Shown in pieces: positions 19,813 through 31,929 of a DNA stretch of 64,000 nucleotides (the first letter of the stretch is position 1; the number at the start of each line of letters is the position of its first letter). Position numbers and translations under genes: made by a program. The notes under the pieces are model-generated. The model ran no database searches. It had not been told where the DNA came from and saw only the letters and a program-made list of their open reading frames with translations. Origin of the DNA: Zygnema cylindricum (taxonomy: Eukaryota > Streptophyta > Zygnematophyceae > Zygnematales > Zygnemataceae); NCBI GenBank assembly GCA_037447655.1, contig JBBHKE010000012.1, positions 168,537-232,536 on the forward strand, in the 5' to 3' direction.

Positions 19813-20960
19813 TTTCAGAATGGATGGGACAACAACTGAGTTCAACCCTCAACAAGGAGGGAACTAAGGGCTTTCATATGCGAGAGACAAGAATCGACCG
19901 ATGACAAAAAGCCTACACCTTTCGTCGACAAATTCATTTACTTACCGACTATCCGTGTTTTCGGAATGTGGAGAAAGAGGTGATGGAAGAGGATTCGGTT
20001 ACTGTCATTTTTTTCGGCGAAAGATTGGTGAGTTATAAAGATTTACAAGAGGAAGAGTTAATGAAGTGAGAATAGTTGGAATAAGTGAAGGTCACTTAGA
20101 AGCAAAAACTATAAATATTTTGGATGTGGAAATTGATGAACTTGGAGAAAGACGAAAAGAAAGTGTTCAGAATATTGGAGTGAGAAAAGAAGTTCGTAAG
20201 AGTGAAAAATGTAATAGAAATGCAAAAGTAAGAAATATAGGTTAAAGAAAATAGGAAGAGAACGGTATAGCTAGAAATAAAAAGAATCAAAATTAAAGTT
20301 TTTCGGATGAATAAATTTAATGGGCGTAGCAAATCTATGGAGAAAGACATAAAAGTAAAACATAAAAATATAATTTATGACATTACATGGGCAAAATATT
20401 ATGACACAATTGTAAACTTTCAAAATATACAAAAATTCAGGAAGAAAAAAAAAAGAGATGTAATATTCAAAGGATCACGGACAGAAGAAAACATGTTCAT
20501 AAAGTGATCAAAAGAAGAGAGCGTGAGAAATGATTTTCTAGAGGATATTCTTGGAGTAAATGAATTTAGAGAAATCTTCATTTTGACAAACTTATATTAC
20601 ACGCACGTTTGTTTTATGGAGATAGTGACCTTTGAAATTTGGTATTTTGGTAGAGTTTCGAATTCAGTGTTCTTCCTTATTGAATTAGTTTATTTGAAAA
20701 AAAAAAAAAAAAAAAGGAAAAGATTTTTTTATTTACATTGAAGACAAAAATGGTGGCGAAAGCAATGGCTTGTTTTGGGAAAGAAAAATTTCGGAAGACA
20801 TGGCAAAAGGCAGCTGGAGCAATAGTGACGTCAGCAGAAGTAGTGGTGACATTTGAAAAACAAAAAAAAATAAAAAAAATTGGATGAACATAAAGCAACT
20901 GTTCCACTAAACACGTGGCGCATTTTTATTCCAGTGCACGCAACTAAATATTCAGGGGAG
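19813..20960 (+). mobile_element. rest of the gag-only element, no pol seen
   Basis: Lysine- and glutamate-rich short frames (20307-20507, 20523-20741), a 19-base A run near 20698 and a purine tract ttcaggggag just before the 3' LTR at 20961. I find no protease DSG, integrase DDE or RT YVDD signature in any frame, so the element lacked pol or has lost it. Confidence 0.55.
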
Positions 20961-21129
20961 TGTTGTTATTTTAATATTTAGTCTCATGTACATCGCGTTT
21001 CGTGCGTACTTAATCAGTACAATGTTAAGTGTCGGTTTGATATTTGTGAAAGTGTACGGCGTTTAATCTAATATAATGACATGTAAAAAAGGTTGACTCG
21101 GGATGACCGAAATCAAGTCTTTGGGGGAG
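20961..21129 (+). mobile_element. 3' LTR fragment followed by a second element tail
   Basis: TGTTGTTATTTTAATATTTAG starts right after ttcaggggag. Catcgcgtttcgtgcgtac matches the L-type start at 27512. By 21100 the sequence has become another internal tail (gggatgaccgaaatcaagtc) ending in its own purine tract tttgggggag. Confidence 0.55.
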
Positions 21130-21705
21130 TGTTGTTTTAAAGACTTAATTTCTTACACACCTATTTTAGTGTAGCCCTAATAATACGGTATGAGGCGTAC
21201 GTAATTTGGGGGAGAAAACAAATCATAAGATTACGTAATTTGATATAGATGTATTATGGATACGGATGCATTATTCGAATGGATTCACGGATTAGGGGAG
21301 CAAACGTACAGAGCGTCTTATTTGACGAGTGGACGTTTAATAAGTTAGCGACATTTATGGCAAAGGAAGCAATTTTGGTACTATAAGATTTGGAGGGTAT
21401 GAATTAATTTCGGCAAATGGTTCATAGTACATTTGGAGGGCGGACGACGTACGCTGATATTTTTGTAGAATCACACTACTTCTGATGATGTATTACCAAG
21501 TGGATTAGACGATTGTGATGTCGATTTGCTTTATGGACTTGTCGTCAAATGACTAAGCAAGTTGATGTTTAGTATGCAGATTTTGCGGAGGTGTCAGTGT
21601 AAATAATTTATAAAACAGAGGTTTGTGTTTTAACTAATATAGTATAGATTCATTCAGTCAGACATACCTCAAATTATTCGAGTATACTCACAATAATTTA
21701 GGTAG
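21130..21705 (+). mobile_element. LTR (type K), truncated by Copia C1
   Basis: TGTTGTTTTAAAGACTTAATT follows tttgggggag. The part from 21585 matches 15091-15235. It is cut at ggtag, where C1 begins with TGcaattttg. Confidence 0.65.
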
Positions 21706-22658
21706 TGCAATTTTGTGTCCCCCATACGACTATAAAATTTAGGAAGCCTTTAGGTAGTTTTTGACTAACCCCCTTTTAACTAGGACCGTTGCTACCCTAG
21801 CAAGCAAACACATGATCTGAATGCAGCCTTTTGCATTGTGGACTCTCATGAGTCCACAGCAAAAAGAATCAATGAAAACGCCCAACTAGGCGATTAATTA
21901 TAAAGTGGCAAAGATGCCAATATTTATACAAGCTTATTAGGAGAGAGGCCGCTACCTCTTCAATCCTCTAATTCCTAAACCACTCTCACAACCCTTATCT
22001 ACTGATGTACAAACCAATGAGAAGATTGTACAGTATAGAAAGGTAAAATGACCGATGTTCTTTAGGTACAGCTTGTCTAGGACAAGGCCGTGAGTGGATG
22101 TCTCTCTCCTTCCAACTTGCCGTCATGCTTCCTTTTCCCACTGCTATCTTGCCACGTTGCGCAAGGTCGTGTTACGCCCTATAACCGCCAAAAGCCGCCA
22201 TTGCGGGATCTCGGCGATGATGCGTGCCGTCAGATCCAAACCGAATTTTACTATTAGCCGTTAAAACAAATGTCCCGTACATTTGTTTCGTCCGAATTTT
22301 CGTTCGCACCATATTAGAACTACTCTCTACATTTTTTATCTTTTATGCCGTTAATCGGACGAATTTTCCTAAGGAATGTTTAATTATTATCCAAACCCTA
22401 TTTAGTCTAACAAACTCCTACGACATACCGGTTAGAGCTGACTGCTACGTCTCGCTCTGCCGTTAGAGGTTCGAGTCCTGCCGGACCTTACCTTTTTGTA
22501 TAGAGCTGAGGCAACCATGGCTCCATCCCCTCACTTTGCTCCAGTGACTACAACAAGTATGGGGGGTAGAGGGAGGAGGTGGAGGCATACTGCCTACGCC
22601 TTTTACTTTTAATCTATTAAGACCTAGAAAATATCTCCTAAATCTAATGATTTCAACA

Positions 22659-24340
22659 CTCCCATTATTTTTTAGTCTAATTTTACTTTCTCTATTAAAC
22701 CACACATTTCTATACAATATTTTAAATTGGGAGAGGGCACAAGTTTGGTCATCATATCAGCCATCATTTCCCTATCACCCCTATACAAAAGATTCACATT
22801 ATTTTTTTCAACCTTTTCCCTCACAAAACTTAGTCTTATGTCTATATATTTAGCCTTGAAATGATGTTTTGGATTGGATGCAATTGCAATGGCAGCCTAA
22901 TTATCACAAAACACTTCATGCACTCCCTTCTTCCTATACCCCTTTTCTTGCAATAAGGACTTGACCCACATCAACTCTTTCACAATAGAACAAGAGGCCA
23001 TGTACTCAACCTTCATAGTGGACTCAGCAACCACCTTTTGTTGCTTGCTGCTCCAACAGCAAGAACCATCCCCCTGATACAACACATACCCATAAATGCA
23101 TCTTCTCATAGGTGCATCCCTATAACTGGCATCACTCCAAGTAGTGATGTTATTGTGCTCCCCTCCCAAATGCAACCATAAATCCCTAGTTCCCATCAGA
23201 TATCTTATGACTCTCTTGGCTGCCTCCCAATCTCTCATCCTAGGATCATAAAGACTCCTACTGAGAAATATAAGTGGTTTTGCTATGTACGTTCTAGTAC
23301 AGTTAATAAAGTAGATTATGCTTTCTACAACTTGCTTGTAAGGAATAGACTTCATAAACTGTCTTTCTTCTTGACTCATGTGATCATCTAAGATTATCAC
23401 TCCATTTTCTATACTCGCATCACTTACTTTTTTCAAGTCTATGGGAGTGGTAGAACAGCTTGCCGAATTTCTCAAGCATATTTGCTATAGCTTCTTTTTG
23501 AGTAAGTCTGATAGTCCTTTTCCCCCTATCTCTTTCTATTATAATTCCCAAAATGTATCTTGCCTCTCCAAAATCCTTCATGTCAAATCTGCTTCTAATA
23601 TCTTCCTTTAGCTTATTGGTCTTTTCCATAGACTTATATAACACCAACAAATCATCCACATAAATTGCAATAAAAATAACATCATTCTCATCCTCTAACA
23701 TAATAATAGAATGGTCTGAACTAATCCGGATATATCCCAGACCTGTGAGAAACTCATCTAGTTTCTTATTCCATTATTTGGGAGGTTGTTTCAATCCATA
23801 TAAAGAATTTATGAGTCTACAGACTTTGCTCTCATCTCCTTCCTCTACTAACCCTTGTGGTTGCTGCATTAAGATTTCTTCCTCTAGCTCACCATTGAGG
23901 AAGGCGGTCTTATTATTTATCTGGTGTATTTCCATGTCTTCCTGTGCCACTAGACTAAGGAGAATCCTTACGAATGGGAATCCAACCACAAGAGAAAAAT
24001 TCTCCTCATAATCTATCACTTCTTTCTGGGTGAACCCCTTTGCTAAAAACCCAGCCTTTTATCTCTCAATGGTATTATTTGCGTTCAGTTTTAGTTTAAA
24101 TACCCATTTGCACCCAATCTGTTTTCTGTTTGAAGGAAATTCCACCAGCTCCTAAGTATTTGCTTTTATAATGGAGGCCATCTCATCATTTAAGGCTCTA
24201 ACCTATATGCCTTTCTCTTGACATTCCATTGCCTCTGAGTATGACTGAGGCTCATCAAGGTGAGACAACTTAATTACCTTGCAAGCGGCATGTTTTTCCC
24301 GTAGCCTTTTGCTTCTTCTTGGTCCTCCCTCAAAGTCCTT
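22659..24340 (-). pseudogene. pol: Copia C1 reverse transcriptase and RNase H
   Basis: Sense reading from 24340: fragments GFPFVRILLSLVAQEDMEIHQ and NSLYGLKQPPK, then IAIYVDDLLVLYKSMEK with the catalytic YVDD. These are followed by DFGEARYILGI and, in 22897-23475, IPYKQVVESIIYFINCTRT, TWSDASYRDAP and QQKVVAESTMKVEYMA of the RNase H. The end ADMMTK lies near 22740. Stops and frame changes separate the pieces. Domain order (integrase before RT) is Ty1/copia. Confidence 0.88.
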
Positions 24341-25912
24341 AGCTGGAATGGAGGGAAGTCTTGGGTTCCTCCTCACTGTCTCATCGGATCCCGTATCTAT
24401 GGAAGCCTGTTCCGGCAGCTTCTCCTTTGCCTCCTAGGAATGTAAAGAGATATGAAGAGATTTTGGTATATCTCCCCCATCTTGGATCTCCCTTGAATCT
24501 GCAATTACGTTTTAACTCATGTCCCTTTCGAGAAGATCCGAGTCCTCCTCACTCTAGGACTAAAAACTGATTTTTATCATCTTTGTGTATTTGAAGAGAT
24601 CAAATAACTTCCCTTCATCCATGACAACTAGGTGCTTTACCATAATGATATCTTGTTTAGCTAAGTCATAGACTTTATATCCCTTAACATCCTCATCATA
24701 TCCCACAAAATATCTCGGTTTTTCCCCCTAGTATGTAGTTTCGAATTTTTCCTATCCATGTCAAGATAGTAAACTTGTCTACGGAATACTTTCAGATGAC
24801 AAATATCTGATTTCCTTCCAACCCATCTCTCATAAGGTGTCATTATTTTCACGGCTGTTGTAAGGACTTTATTCTTAATGTAGTTAGCATAGTTCATGGC
24901 TATTGCCCAAAACCTTTTTCGTATCTTCTTGTCGACCAACATACTACGTACACTATCTCCTATGTGTGGTTCAACCTCTTTGCTACCCTATTTTGTTTTG
25001 GATTTTTTGGTACAGTTTTTGATGTTGAACTCCCTCATCCCTTAAGTATTCTTCAAACTGGTTAGAGGTATATTCTTCCCCATTATCACTCTTTATTCTC
25101 TTAATGGGGGTTCCGTGCAACTTCTCACTTCAAGATTTATATTTTTTGAAGTAAAATGTTGTTTCAGACTTTGTTTTTAGAAAGTAGATAATCTAGACAA
25201 ACCATCAGTAATTGTCAATATAAACCTCTTCCCTTTGACTGAAGGTACTTTTGTCAGTCCCCAGATGTCTATGTGGACCAGAGATATTACTTTCTCTCCT
25301 CTATATGTGGCTGTTTTGGGAAAAGGGAGTCTATAAGTCTTACCTTGGGCACATCCACTACAATCATCCATCATTTCATTATCCTCAAACTGGATGACTT
25401 CTACTACACCGAGCTTCTTCATTTCCCTAAGCCTATGAAAGTGCACATGCCCTATTCGCTTATGCCAAATCATCACGTTTGGGACACCAACATAGTAAGA
25501 ATTCTTCTTTTCATTACTCAAATTAAGCCTAAACATTCCTTGGCTACCCTTATCTGCTTTGAAGTAGACTTCATCCTCACACTTAGTTGTAAAGACTCCC
25601 TTTCTAGTGAAGGTATCAAATTCGTTATCATCCAATACAAAAGTAGAGACAATATTTTTTCTCAGCTGAGGTATGTAGAGTACCTGTGAAAAGGTGAGTA
25701 TAGAAGTCTTACCCTCCACTTAGACTTTAAGATCTACGGACCCCACTAGATCTTTAGTAACTACTCTCCCATCCCCATACTTTATCTCTATAGTAGGGAT
25801 CTTTCTTAACTTTGTAAAGAGGTGCGTATCACGACACATATGCATGGATGCACCTGAATCGATGATTCATCCTTCCTATAGAGCTTCTCGAATTGCTCGA
25901 AGAGCAAACTTC
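24341..25912 (-). pseudogene. pol: Copia C1 protease and integrase
   Basis: The protease active-site DSGAS is encoded at about 25846-25861. Then come the long frame 25177-25719 with VLYIPQLRKNIVSTFVLDD, the pre-integrase WHKRIGHVHFHRL, a zinc pair CSGCAQGK and the first integrase Asp in HIDIWG. The SDNGEEY-type second Asp is near 25085. The C-terminal integrase region NYIKNKVLTTAVK is at 24661-24942. A stop lies at 25720, and the DSG is in another frame. Confidence 0.85.
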
Positions 25913-26745
25913 TGTTGTCTTGAGGAAACAAGTGCCCTGAAAGAAGAAGAAGAAGCACCCTCAGTTGCCAAAATAATCAATAGACAAAGAGGAAACTCTC
26001 ATGAAAACCCACAAAAGATCAACTTCATAATGAAGCCCTAAGCAAACGAGACTCACCCTAGGTCTGCGAATTTGCAACAATTTATATTATTTAACAAAGA
26101 AACCACATTCAGAATTTCACAAGATTTTGCTTAACGATCACAATGATCTTGTATTTCAAAAAACCCCCAAAAACTGCTTTTGCAGTTTTTCCATTCAAGG
26201 AATTCCTAACTCCAAAATATTCAAGTCCTATATATACAAGTTAACCTGCAACTGATTTACACCGTTGGTCGATTGGTACACTAAACCTAATTGAACAAAA
26301 ATCCACTGTCAACCGTACATAATATTTACAACAAACCTAAAACTAAAAACCGCTAGATTGAAATAGTAAGCGGTCAAAGTTCGCCCGCTAAAATGATGGC
26401 GCAGTAAATATTAATTTTCCAAAAAATGACGGCAGACGAATTCCGCCGTCCGCGCATTCTTTCATCACCGAAGGTGAACCTCCACGTGTAAACCCGGTCC
26501 TCAACCAAAACTGTACTTTTCATCATGTGAAACTGCAAATCTTGACTTCCCCGCGGACTGACACTATGCTTGGAGTGAACTCAGCCCGTGTATTCCCTTC
26601 GGACTTACATACCACACTAAAAATTGTTCAACGATACATTAGCTTGCACACAAAACGACTAAGTCCGAAATCTTTTTCTCACACACGAGATATAGAGAGG
26701 ACTAAAGGTTTCCAAAACAACACTCCCCTAAACCTTTAGACTCTC

Positions 26746-27426
26746 TCAGCCACTAAGTCCACATTCCTCTCTGCAAAACTTCAATTTAGGTGCTGGTAAA
26801 GCCTTAGTCATCATATCGGCTACCATCATCTCATCCAGCAAATAACTAAGTTTCAAAATTCCGTTCATCACCATCTCTCTCACAAAATGCAACTTGATAT
26901 CAATATGCTTACTTTTGAAGTGATGACTCCAATTATATACAATCGCAATAGCTGCCTGGTTATCACACCACACTATTTGAGGTCTGGATTGCATAAAATG
27001 AAGTTTTTGAATTAGAGACTTTACCCACAGTAACTCATTGACAACTGAGCTTGCCACCAAATATTCAACCTCCATTGTAGACAGAGCCGTTACCTTTTAA
27101 GCTTGTTACTCCTCCAACATGTTCCACTTCCAATCTTCAAAATAAATCTGTTGGTGTAACGATGGCTTGGCAAGTCTCCATAGCTAGCATCGCTCCAAGT
27201 CTAAATTTTTACTTCGTCTCCACCGACAGCAAGTCAAAGATTTCGTGTCCTTGCAAAGTATTGAAAAACCCTCTTTGTTGCCTCACAATGTGTTTTCCTC
27301 AGATTTTGCAAACTCCGGCTCAAAGCACCAACTGCTGGCGCAATGTCCGACCTCGTGGAGTTCATAAAGTAGATTAGGCTACGGACAATCTAGCGGTATG
27401 GAATGGTGGCCATAAAAAGTGCCTCC
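26746..27426 (-). pseudogene. pol: Copia C2 RT end and RNase H
   Basis: The frame at 26746-27075 reads VEYLVASSVVNELLWVKSL, WCDNQAAIAI, SKHIDIKLHFVREMV and ADMMTKALPAPK, the conserved Copia RNase H end. Upstream pieces give IPYR, YFMNST and TWSDASYGD in changing frames. It is cut at about 27426 by LTR sequence. Confidence 0.85.
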
Positions 27427-29358
27427 CCTTATTGATTATTAATGTAGATCTTTTGTTTATGACATATCACGAAGTATTGGGTATACTCACATTAATAGAG
27501 GTAGTTGATAGTGTTGTTTTTGAAGATTTAGTTTCGTGCGTACATGAAATTTGGTGCGCACGCGACGTTTCGTGCGCATACATTTACGTGATATACTGTG
27601 GTGGTTTGAAAGGATTTGCGGATTGGGGAGTAAGTGTACAAGCAAGATTAAAGTGACGTGTGAGTGGCGCGAACAAACATTTGAAAATGTACGGCGGATC
27701 GCGAAGCGATCCGATATGAAATGTTTGAAATATTTGAATTGTACGCCAACGGTACGGAACGTCATATTTGGATTGTTGTACTTTATTTGCGACAGGCGGC
27801 ATTTGTCCCAAATGACGCGTACTTTTCATGTGACACGTCGCATTTCGTACAAATGACACGGTTACGGTACGGCTAGATTTGGATAACATAACGTCGCTTC
27901 ATCAAGTGGATTTTGAGACCACGCGGCGCGACATCAAGGGTGTCGAGCAAGAGGTACGGACGGTGGATATAGGCCGCTGTTATTTTTTCAAATAGTGGGG
28001 ACGCGAAATCGCGTCATTCACCAAAATCATATTTTGGACGTCCCGGATTCTTTGACGAAAATCAAGGAGTTTCGCTGAGTGACTCAGCATGACTCAGCAT
28101 GACTCAGCATACGATTCTGTGAGATTGTGTGTACTTCAAAATATTTGAAACAACATTGTTTTGTCTTATTTGTATTATTAAATTAGTGTTTATTATGACG
28201 TTTATATTTAAGTGGTTAATTAGGGTTTCGACAGTATAATTTGTGTGTGAAAAATATCGTACTTGTAGACAAGTGTACGCTCACGATTGCTTGACTCTCA
28301 GGTGTACGCTTACGATTAGTTTGATTTAATGACAGTTAGATAATGTATGTTGGTTATTTTGACACTTAGTGATTCATTGACAGCTCACAAGTGTATATAT
28401 AGGAATGAGCTTTGTTAGGAATTAATAATCAATGCTGGTTAGTAAAGTGGGGACCGAAGATGTAGACTTTTAGGGTTGCCGATTAGGTCATGCACTTTGA
28501 ATGATATAATGATTATTTAATTATACTTTGATTATACTTTTGTTTATGTGAAATGCATTTGTCTTTATTATTTATTTATGTTATTTTATATATATGTTTG
28601 ATATGCATTTTTTATGCATTTGTCCTAGGGTTTGTTTATGTCGATTATTCCATCAAACCTTAGATGATGTCATAGGGTTTATTTATGTTGATTATTCCAT
28701 GAAACCCTAAATGTTGTTTGTTGCGTTTGTGTACGCATATGGAGGATGCATTTCATATGATTGTTCGTCGACCTATTTTTGCTTAGCTTTTTGCATGATA
28801 GTTTGGGTGGCTTCTGCGGTCTATTTTAGACCAAAGAACAACAGATAGGTTACGTACGGCTGGTATGCCTTCGTACAGTCAGTAGTAAGCTCTAATGTAT
28901 ATTTGTAGGACTTCCTCATTTTTGGACTTATGAACCTTTTTGGACAAAAAATGTTTTTCTCCTTTTTGGTAATTTTATCTCAGGATCGCTCTCAGTTGTA
29001 TAGGCATCTGAATTTTTTCATGTGTGTTCCTCTTTGTATTGAACATGTTGTGGAATATTTGCAGACCTATTTTGCGTCTTCTTTGCTTGGAAATTCATTG
29101 TGAAGTTGGTCAGATTATCAAAGTTTTGGCAGGCTGCTTTTTTGTAACTTTGACTGAGTGGTGTGATAAGTGTGTTTGGTAATTTCATAAGAAAATAAAT
29201 GGGAAATAAAGAGTGTCTCATGGAATATGTGTTTATTTAGTTTTCGATTGTTTTGGTAATTTTGTAGAATTCGTAGTGGATTCAAAGTAGGCTGTTTTTG
29301 GGGTAGTCTGTGGTGCTTTCGAGGGTAAATTCATGGCTAAAAATGGCTATGAACAATA
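27427..29358 (+). mobile_element. 5'-truncated L-type LTR inside C2, itself split by a solo LTR
   Basis: Before 27512: taatgtagatc...gaagtattgggtatactcac...gaggtagttgatag. After 28843: gataggttacgtacggctggtatgcc through gggtagtctgtggtgctttcg and atggctatgaacaata. Together these match the reverse complement of 17779-18390. The LTR start is absent. Confidence 0.75.
27512..28843 (+). mobile_element. solo LTR (L-related) with TSD gatag
   Basis: TGTTGTTTTTGAAG...ccaaagaACAACA, 1332 bp, flanked by gatag at 27507-27511 and 28844-28848. Its first ~600 bp match L-type LTRs (cgcacgcgacgtttcgtgcgc; CpG hairpin 27695-27713), but its later part differs from other copies. Three direct copies of gactcagcat lie at 28081-28110. 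Confidence 0.9.
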
Positions 29359-30177
29359 ATATATTCACCTCCGTTATCGGACCGAAGGGAGAGAATCAGC
29401 TTCCCATGAAGCTTTTCCGCCCAAACCGAAAGTGCTTGAAGTGAGTGAACACTTCACTCTTTCCTTCATAAAGTAAACCTTGCTATATCGGGAGAAACCA
29501 TCGGTAAATGTGACCAAAAACCGGGTGCCTTCAAGGGAAGGGACTTTTGACGGTCCATAGATATCCGAATGAATAATTTGCACAATATTCGTAGCCCAGT
29601 TATCCGCGGCCTGAGGTAGGGGTAACCTAAGATGCTTTCCAAATGCACACCCATCACATACATGAGAGTTCTTTGGCTTAAATTAACACCATCTATCATA
29701 TTATGTTTTACCAATTTATCAAGTCTTTCATGATGAACATGACCGAGACTCTTATGCCACAAAACATTTTCTGGAAGGACACTGGAGTATGTTAAGTCAA
29801 AGTCAATTTCATTAGCCAAGTCTATCTGGTACAACAAGTTTGGGCCTCTAATTTCTACTAAGGCTACTCTTTTTTCTTTGCTTACTACCTTTTTCCCATT
29901 ATTTTGCAATATTTCAAATCCTTTCATTTTAGCCACCGAAGTGGAAGACAATTTTTTCTTAAACTTTGGAATATAGAAAACATCATGGAGGGTTTTTTTT
30001 ACAACCTGACCATTGATGTAACAAGATAACTCCACGCTTCCGTTTGCCGTAGCCTCCACACTGATGTCATTCGAATTGTAAATTTGATGCATGGGAATAA
30101 AAGTGAGGGTTTTAAAGTAAGCCCGGTTGCCGCACATGTGGGAAGAGCATTCGGAGTACATAATCCACACATTTTAT
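29359..30177 (-). pseudogene. pol: Copia C2 protease and N-terminal integrase
   Basis: Frame 29466-30170 holds a protease-like start (MYSECSSHMC, where D-S-G is expected, so the catalytic Asp-Ser-Gly is gone). It then has VFYIPKFKKKLSSTSVAKMKG and the pre-integrase LWHKSLGHVHHERLDKL. An overlapping frame (29374-29583) gives HSDIYGPSKVPSLEGTRF with the first integrase Asp. It breaks off at 29359 before the second Asp. Confidence 0.82.
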
Positions 30178-31117
30178 TGAGGTCCCTTCATGAGATCCTT
30201 TGCGAGAGCAAAGCACTCATCATCATATGATTGCGGAAATCTGACCATGTCGTTCTTTTCCTCCACCGGTTCGTCTTGTGGCGTCTCATCTGTTACAAAG
30301 AACGCTGCATTTTTAACCTACAATTTTGATGCCGCCACTTTGGATGGTGAATCCTCCAACCGCACCTTCCATCTCGTACGATAAATTCTTTTTTCACACG
30401 CTTTTATAAATGCCGAACACAACCAGAAAACATGACCTTGACCAAAGCAATAGACACACCTATCATATTGCCTATAATTCGGATTAGGGGTAAAGTTTAT
30501 TTTTCCGGAAAATTTAGCCGGCTTATATGGTTGAGCATTGTAAGCTAGCGCTGCCTGTCCACCATTTAATGCTTTCAAAGTGGCCTCTTCCTCTAAGATA
30601 TAAGCTTTAGCTACAACTATATTCCATTAACTCTTCTCTAACCTCTTTAACTGTTCCGCGGCTCCTTTATATTTAGAACGAACCCCTTTCATTAGAATCA
30701 TAGCTTGATGATAGGGAGGAAAATTCCCCCTGGATCATGCATTTTCCGACAAAAGAAGTTTCAAGCCGTTACAATATGATTTCATATCCCCCCCAGTATA
30801 CTTATAATCCCAAATCTTTCCAGCAATTATAACCTCATTTTGCTAACTAGTTAGGACATAAGATTCTTTCAAAGCCTTCCATCTTTCACATGCTGTAGAG
30901 ATATTGATATATGTCATGTTCAAATCTTCTGACAAGAGTAATTTAAGAACATGCAAAGCATCCTCATTTTTCATATCAAAATCCGGATCCGTATCCGGAA
31001 GAACATCGGAAACCACAACATATAATTTCACTTGCTTAAGGTAACACTTTGTTAAATCCACCTTATACAAATACTTTTGCCCATTAAACAGCAAGATCCG
31101 TGAAGGTGGGCCCGTGA
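30178..31117 (-). pseudogene. gag: Copia C2 gag relic
   Basis: It starts beside the 5' LTR with LFNGQKYLYKVDLTKC and helical residues (LLLSEDLNMTYINISTACERWKALKE, 30843-31094). It ends in a good CCHC knuckle CVYCFGQGHVFWLC (30318-30578). Several stops lie between. The expected start codon reads ACG in the decayed primer-binding site. Confidence 0.78.
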
Positions 31118-31119
31118 CC
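31105..31119 (-). promoter_or_regulatory. decayed half-tRNA primer-binding site of C2
   Basis: The minus strand reads GGTCACGGGCCCACC, two substitutions from GGTTATGGGCCCACC. One of them destroys the ATG. Confidence 0.65.
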
Positions 31120-31929
31120 TAATTACCTGAGGCAAGTGGTGCCTCGGAAGAAGAATAAGAAGCACCGGCAGTTGCCATATTAATCAATACACAAAGAGGA
31201 AACTCTCACGAAAACCCACTAAAGACCAACTTCACAATGAAGCCCCCAGCAAACTAGACAGACCCTAGGTCTGCAAATTTGCCACAATGTAGATTATATA
31301 ACAAACAAATTACATGCAGAATTTCATAAGGTTTTGTATAAAAATCAAAATGATTTTGTAATTAAAAAAACCCCCAAAAACTATTTTTTGCAGTTTTTCC
31401 ATATAAGGAATTCCTAACTCCAAAATATTCAAGTCCTATATATACAAGTGAACCTGCAGCTGATCTACACCGTTGGTCGACTGGTACACTAAACCTAATC
31501 AAACAAAAAACCGTCGTCAACCGTACACAATATTTACAACAAACCTAAAACTAACAACCGCTAAATTGAAATAGTAAGCAGTCAAAGTTCGCTTGTTGAA
31601 ATGACGGCGCAGTCAATATTCTTCTTCCATAAAATGACGGCGGACTCCATCCGCCATTTGCGCATTCTTTCATCACCGAGATGAACCTCCACGTGTAAAC
31701 CTAATCCCAATCCGAAATTGTATTTTTCATCATTCAAAACAGACAATCTTGACTTCCCACAGACTAACACGTGTGCCTAGAGTGAACTCAGCTCAAGTAC
31801 TCCCTTCGGACTTACATACCACACTAAAAATCTTTCTACGATAAATCAGCTTGCACACAAAACTACTAAGTCCGAAATCTATTTCTTACACACGAGATAA
31901 AGAGAGGACAAAAGGTTTTCAAAACAACA

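Larger units (their letters stand above)
21706..25912 (-). mobile_element. Copia element C1, 5' truncated
   Basis: The 3' LTR is at 21706-22658 (953 bp) in minus orientation, preceded on the sense strand by an aaaataatgggag purine tract. The coding remains run from RNase H (low coordinates) back to protease at the right edge. Gag and the 5' LTR are missing where C2 starts. The left flank ggtag would be its target duplication, but the partner is lost. Confidence 0.88.
25913..31929 (-). mobile_element. Copia element C2 (second family) with replaced core
   Basis: Two LTRs of about 810 bp (25913-26722 and 31120-31929) share tgaggcaag/tgaggaaac, aaccctaggtctgc and ccaaaaactg...gcagtttttcc. TGTTGT/ACAACA termini are seen. 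A purine tract (rc of ctcccctaaacc) precedes the 3' LTR. Gag, protease and integrase N-part survive at 29359-31117, RNase H at 26746-27425. The C-terminal integrase and most of RT are replaced by LTR sequence (27427-29358). Flanks acttc and tgtta do not match. Confidence 0.85.

Noticed and set aside
20307-20741. Lys-rich frames as a second gene of the gag-only element
   Set aside because: Low-complexity AT-rich composition, no motif, and the A run near 20698 creates the KKKK stretch.
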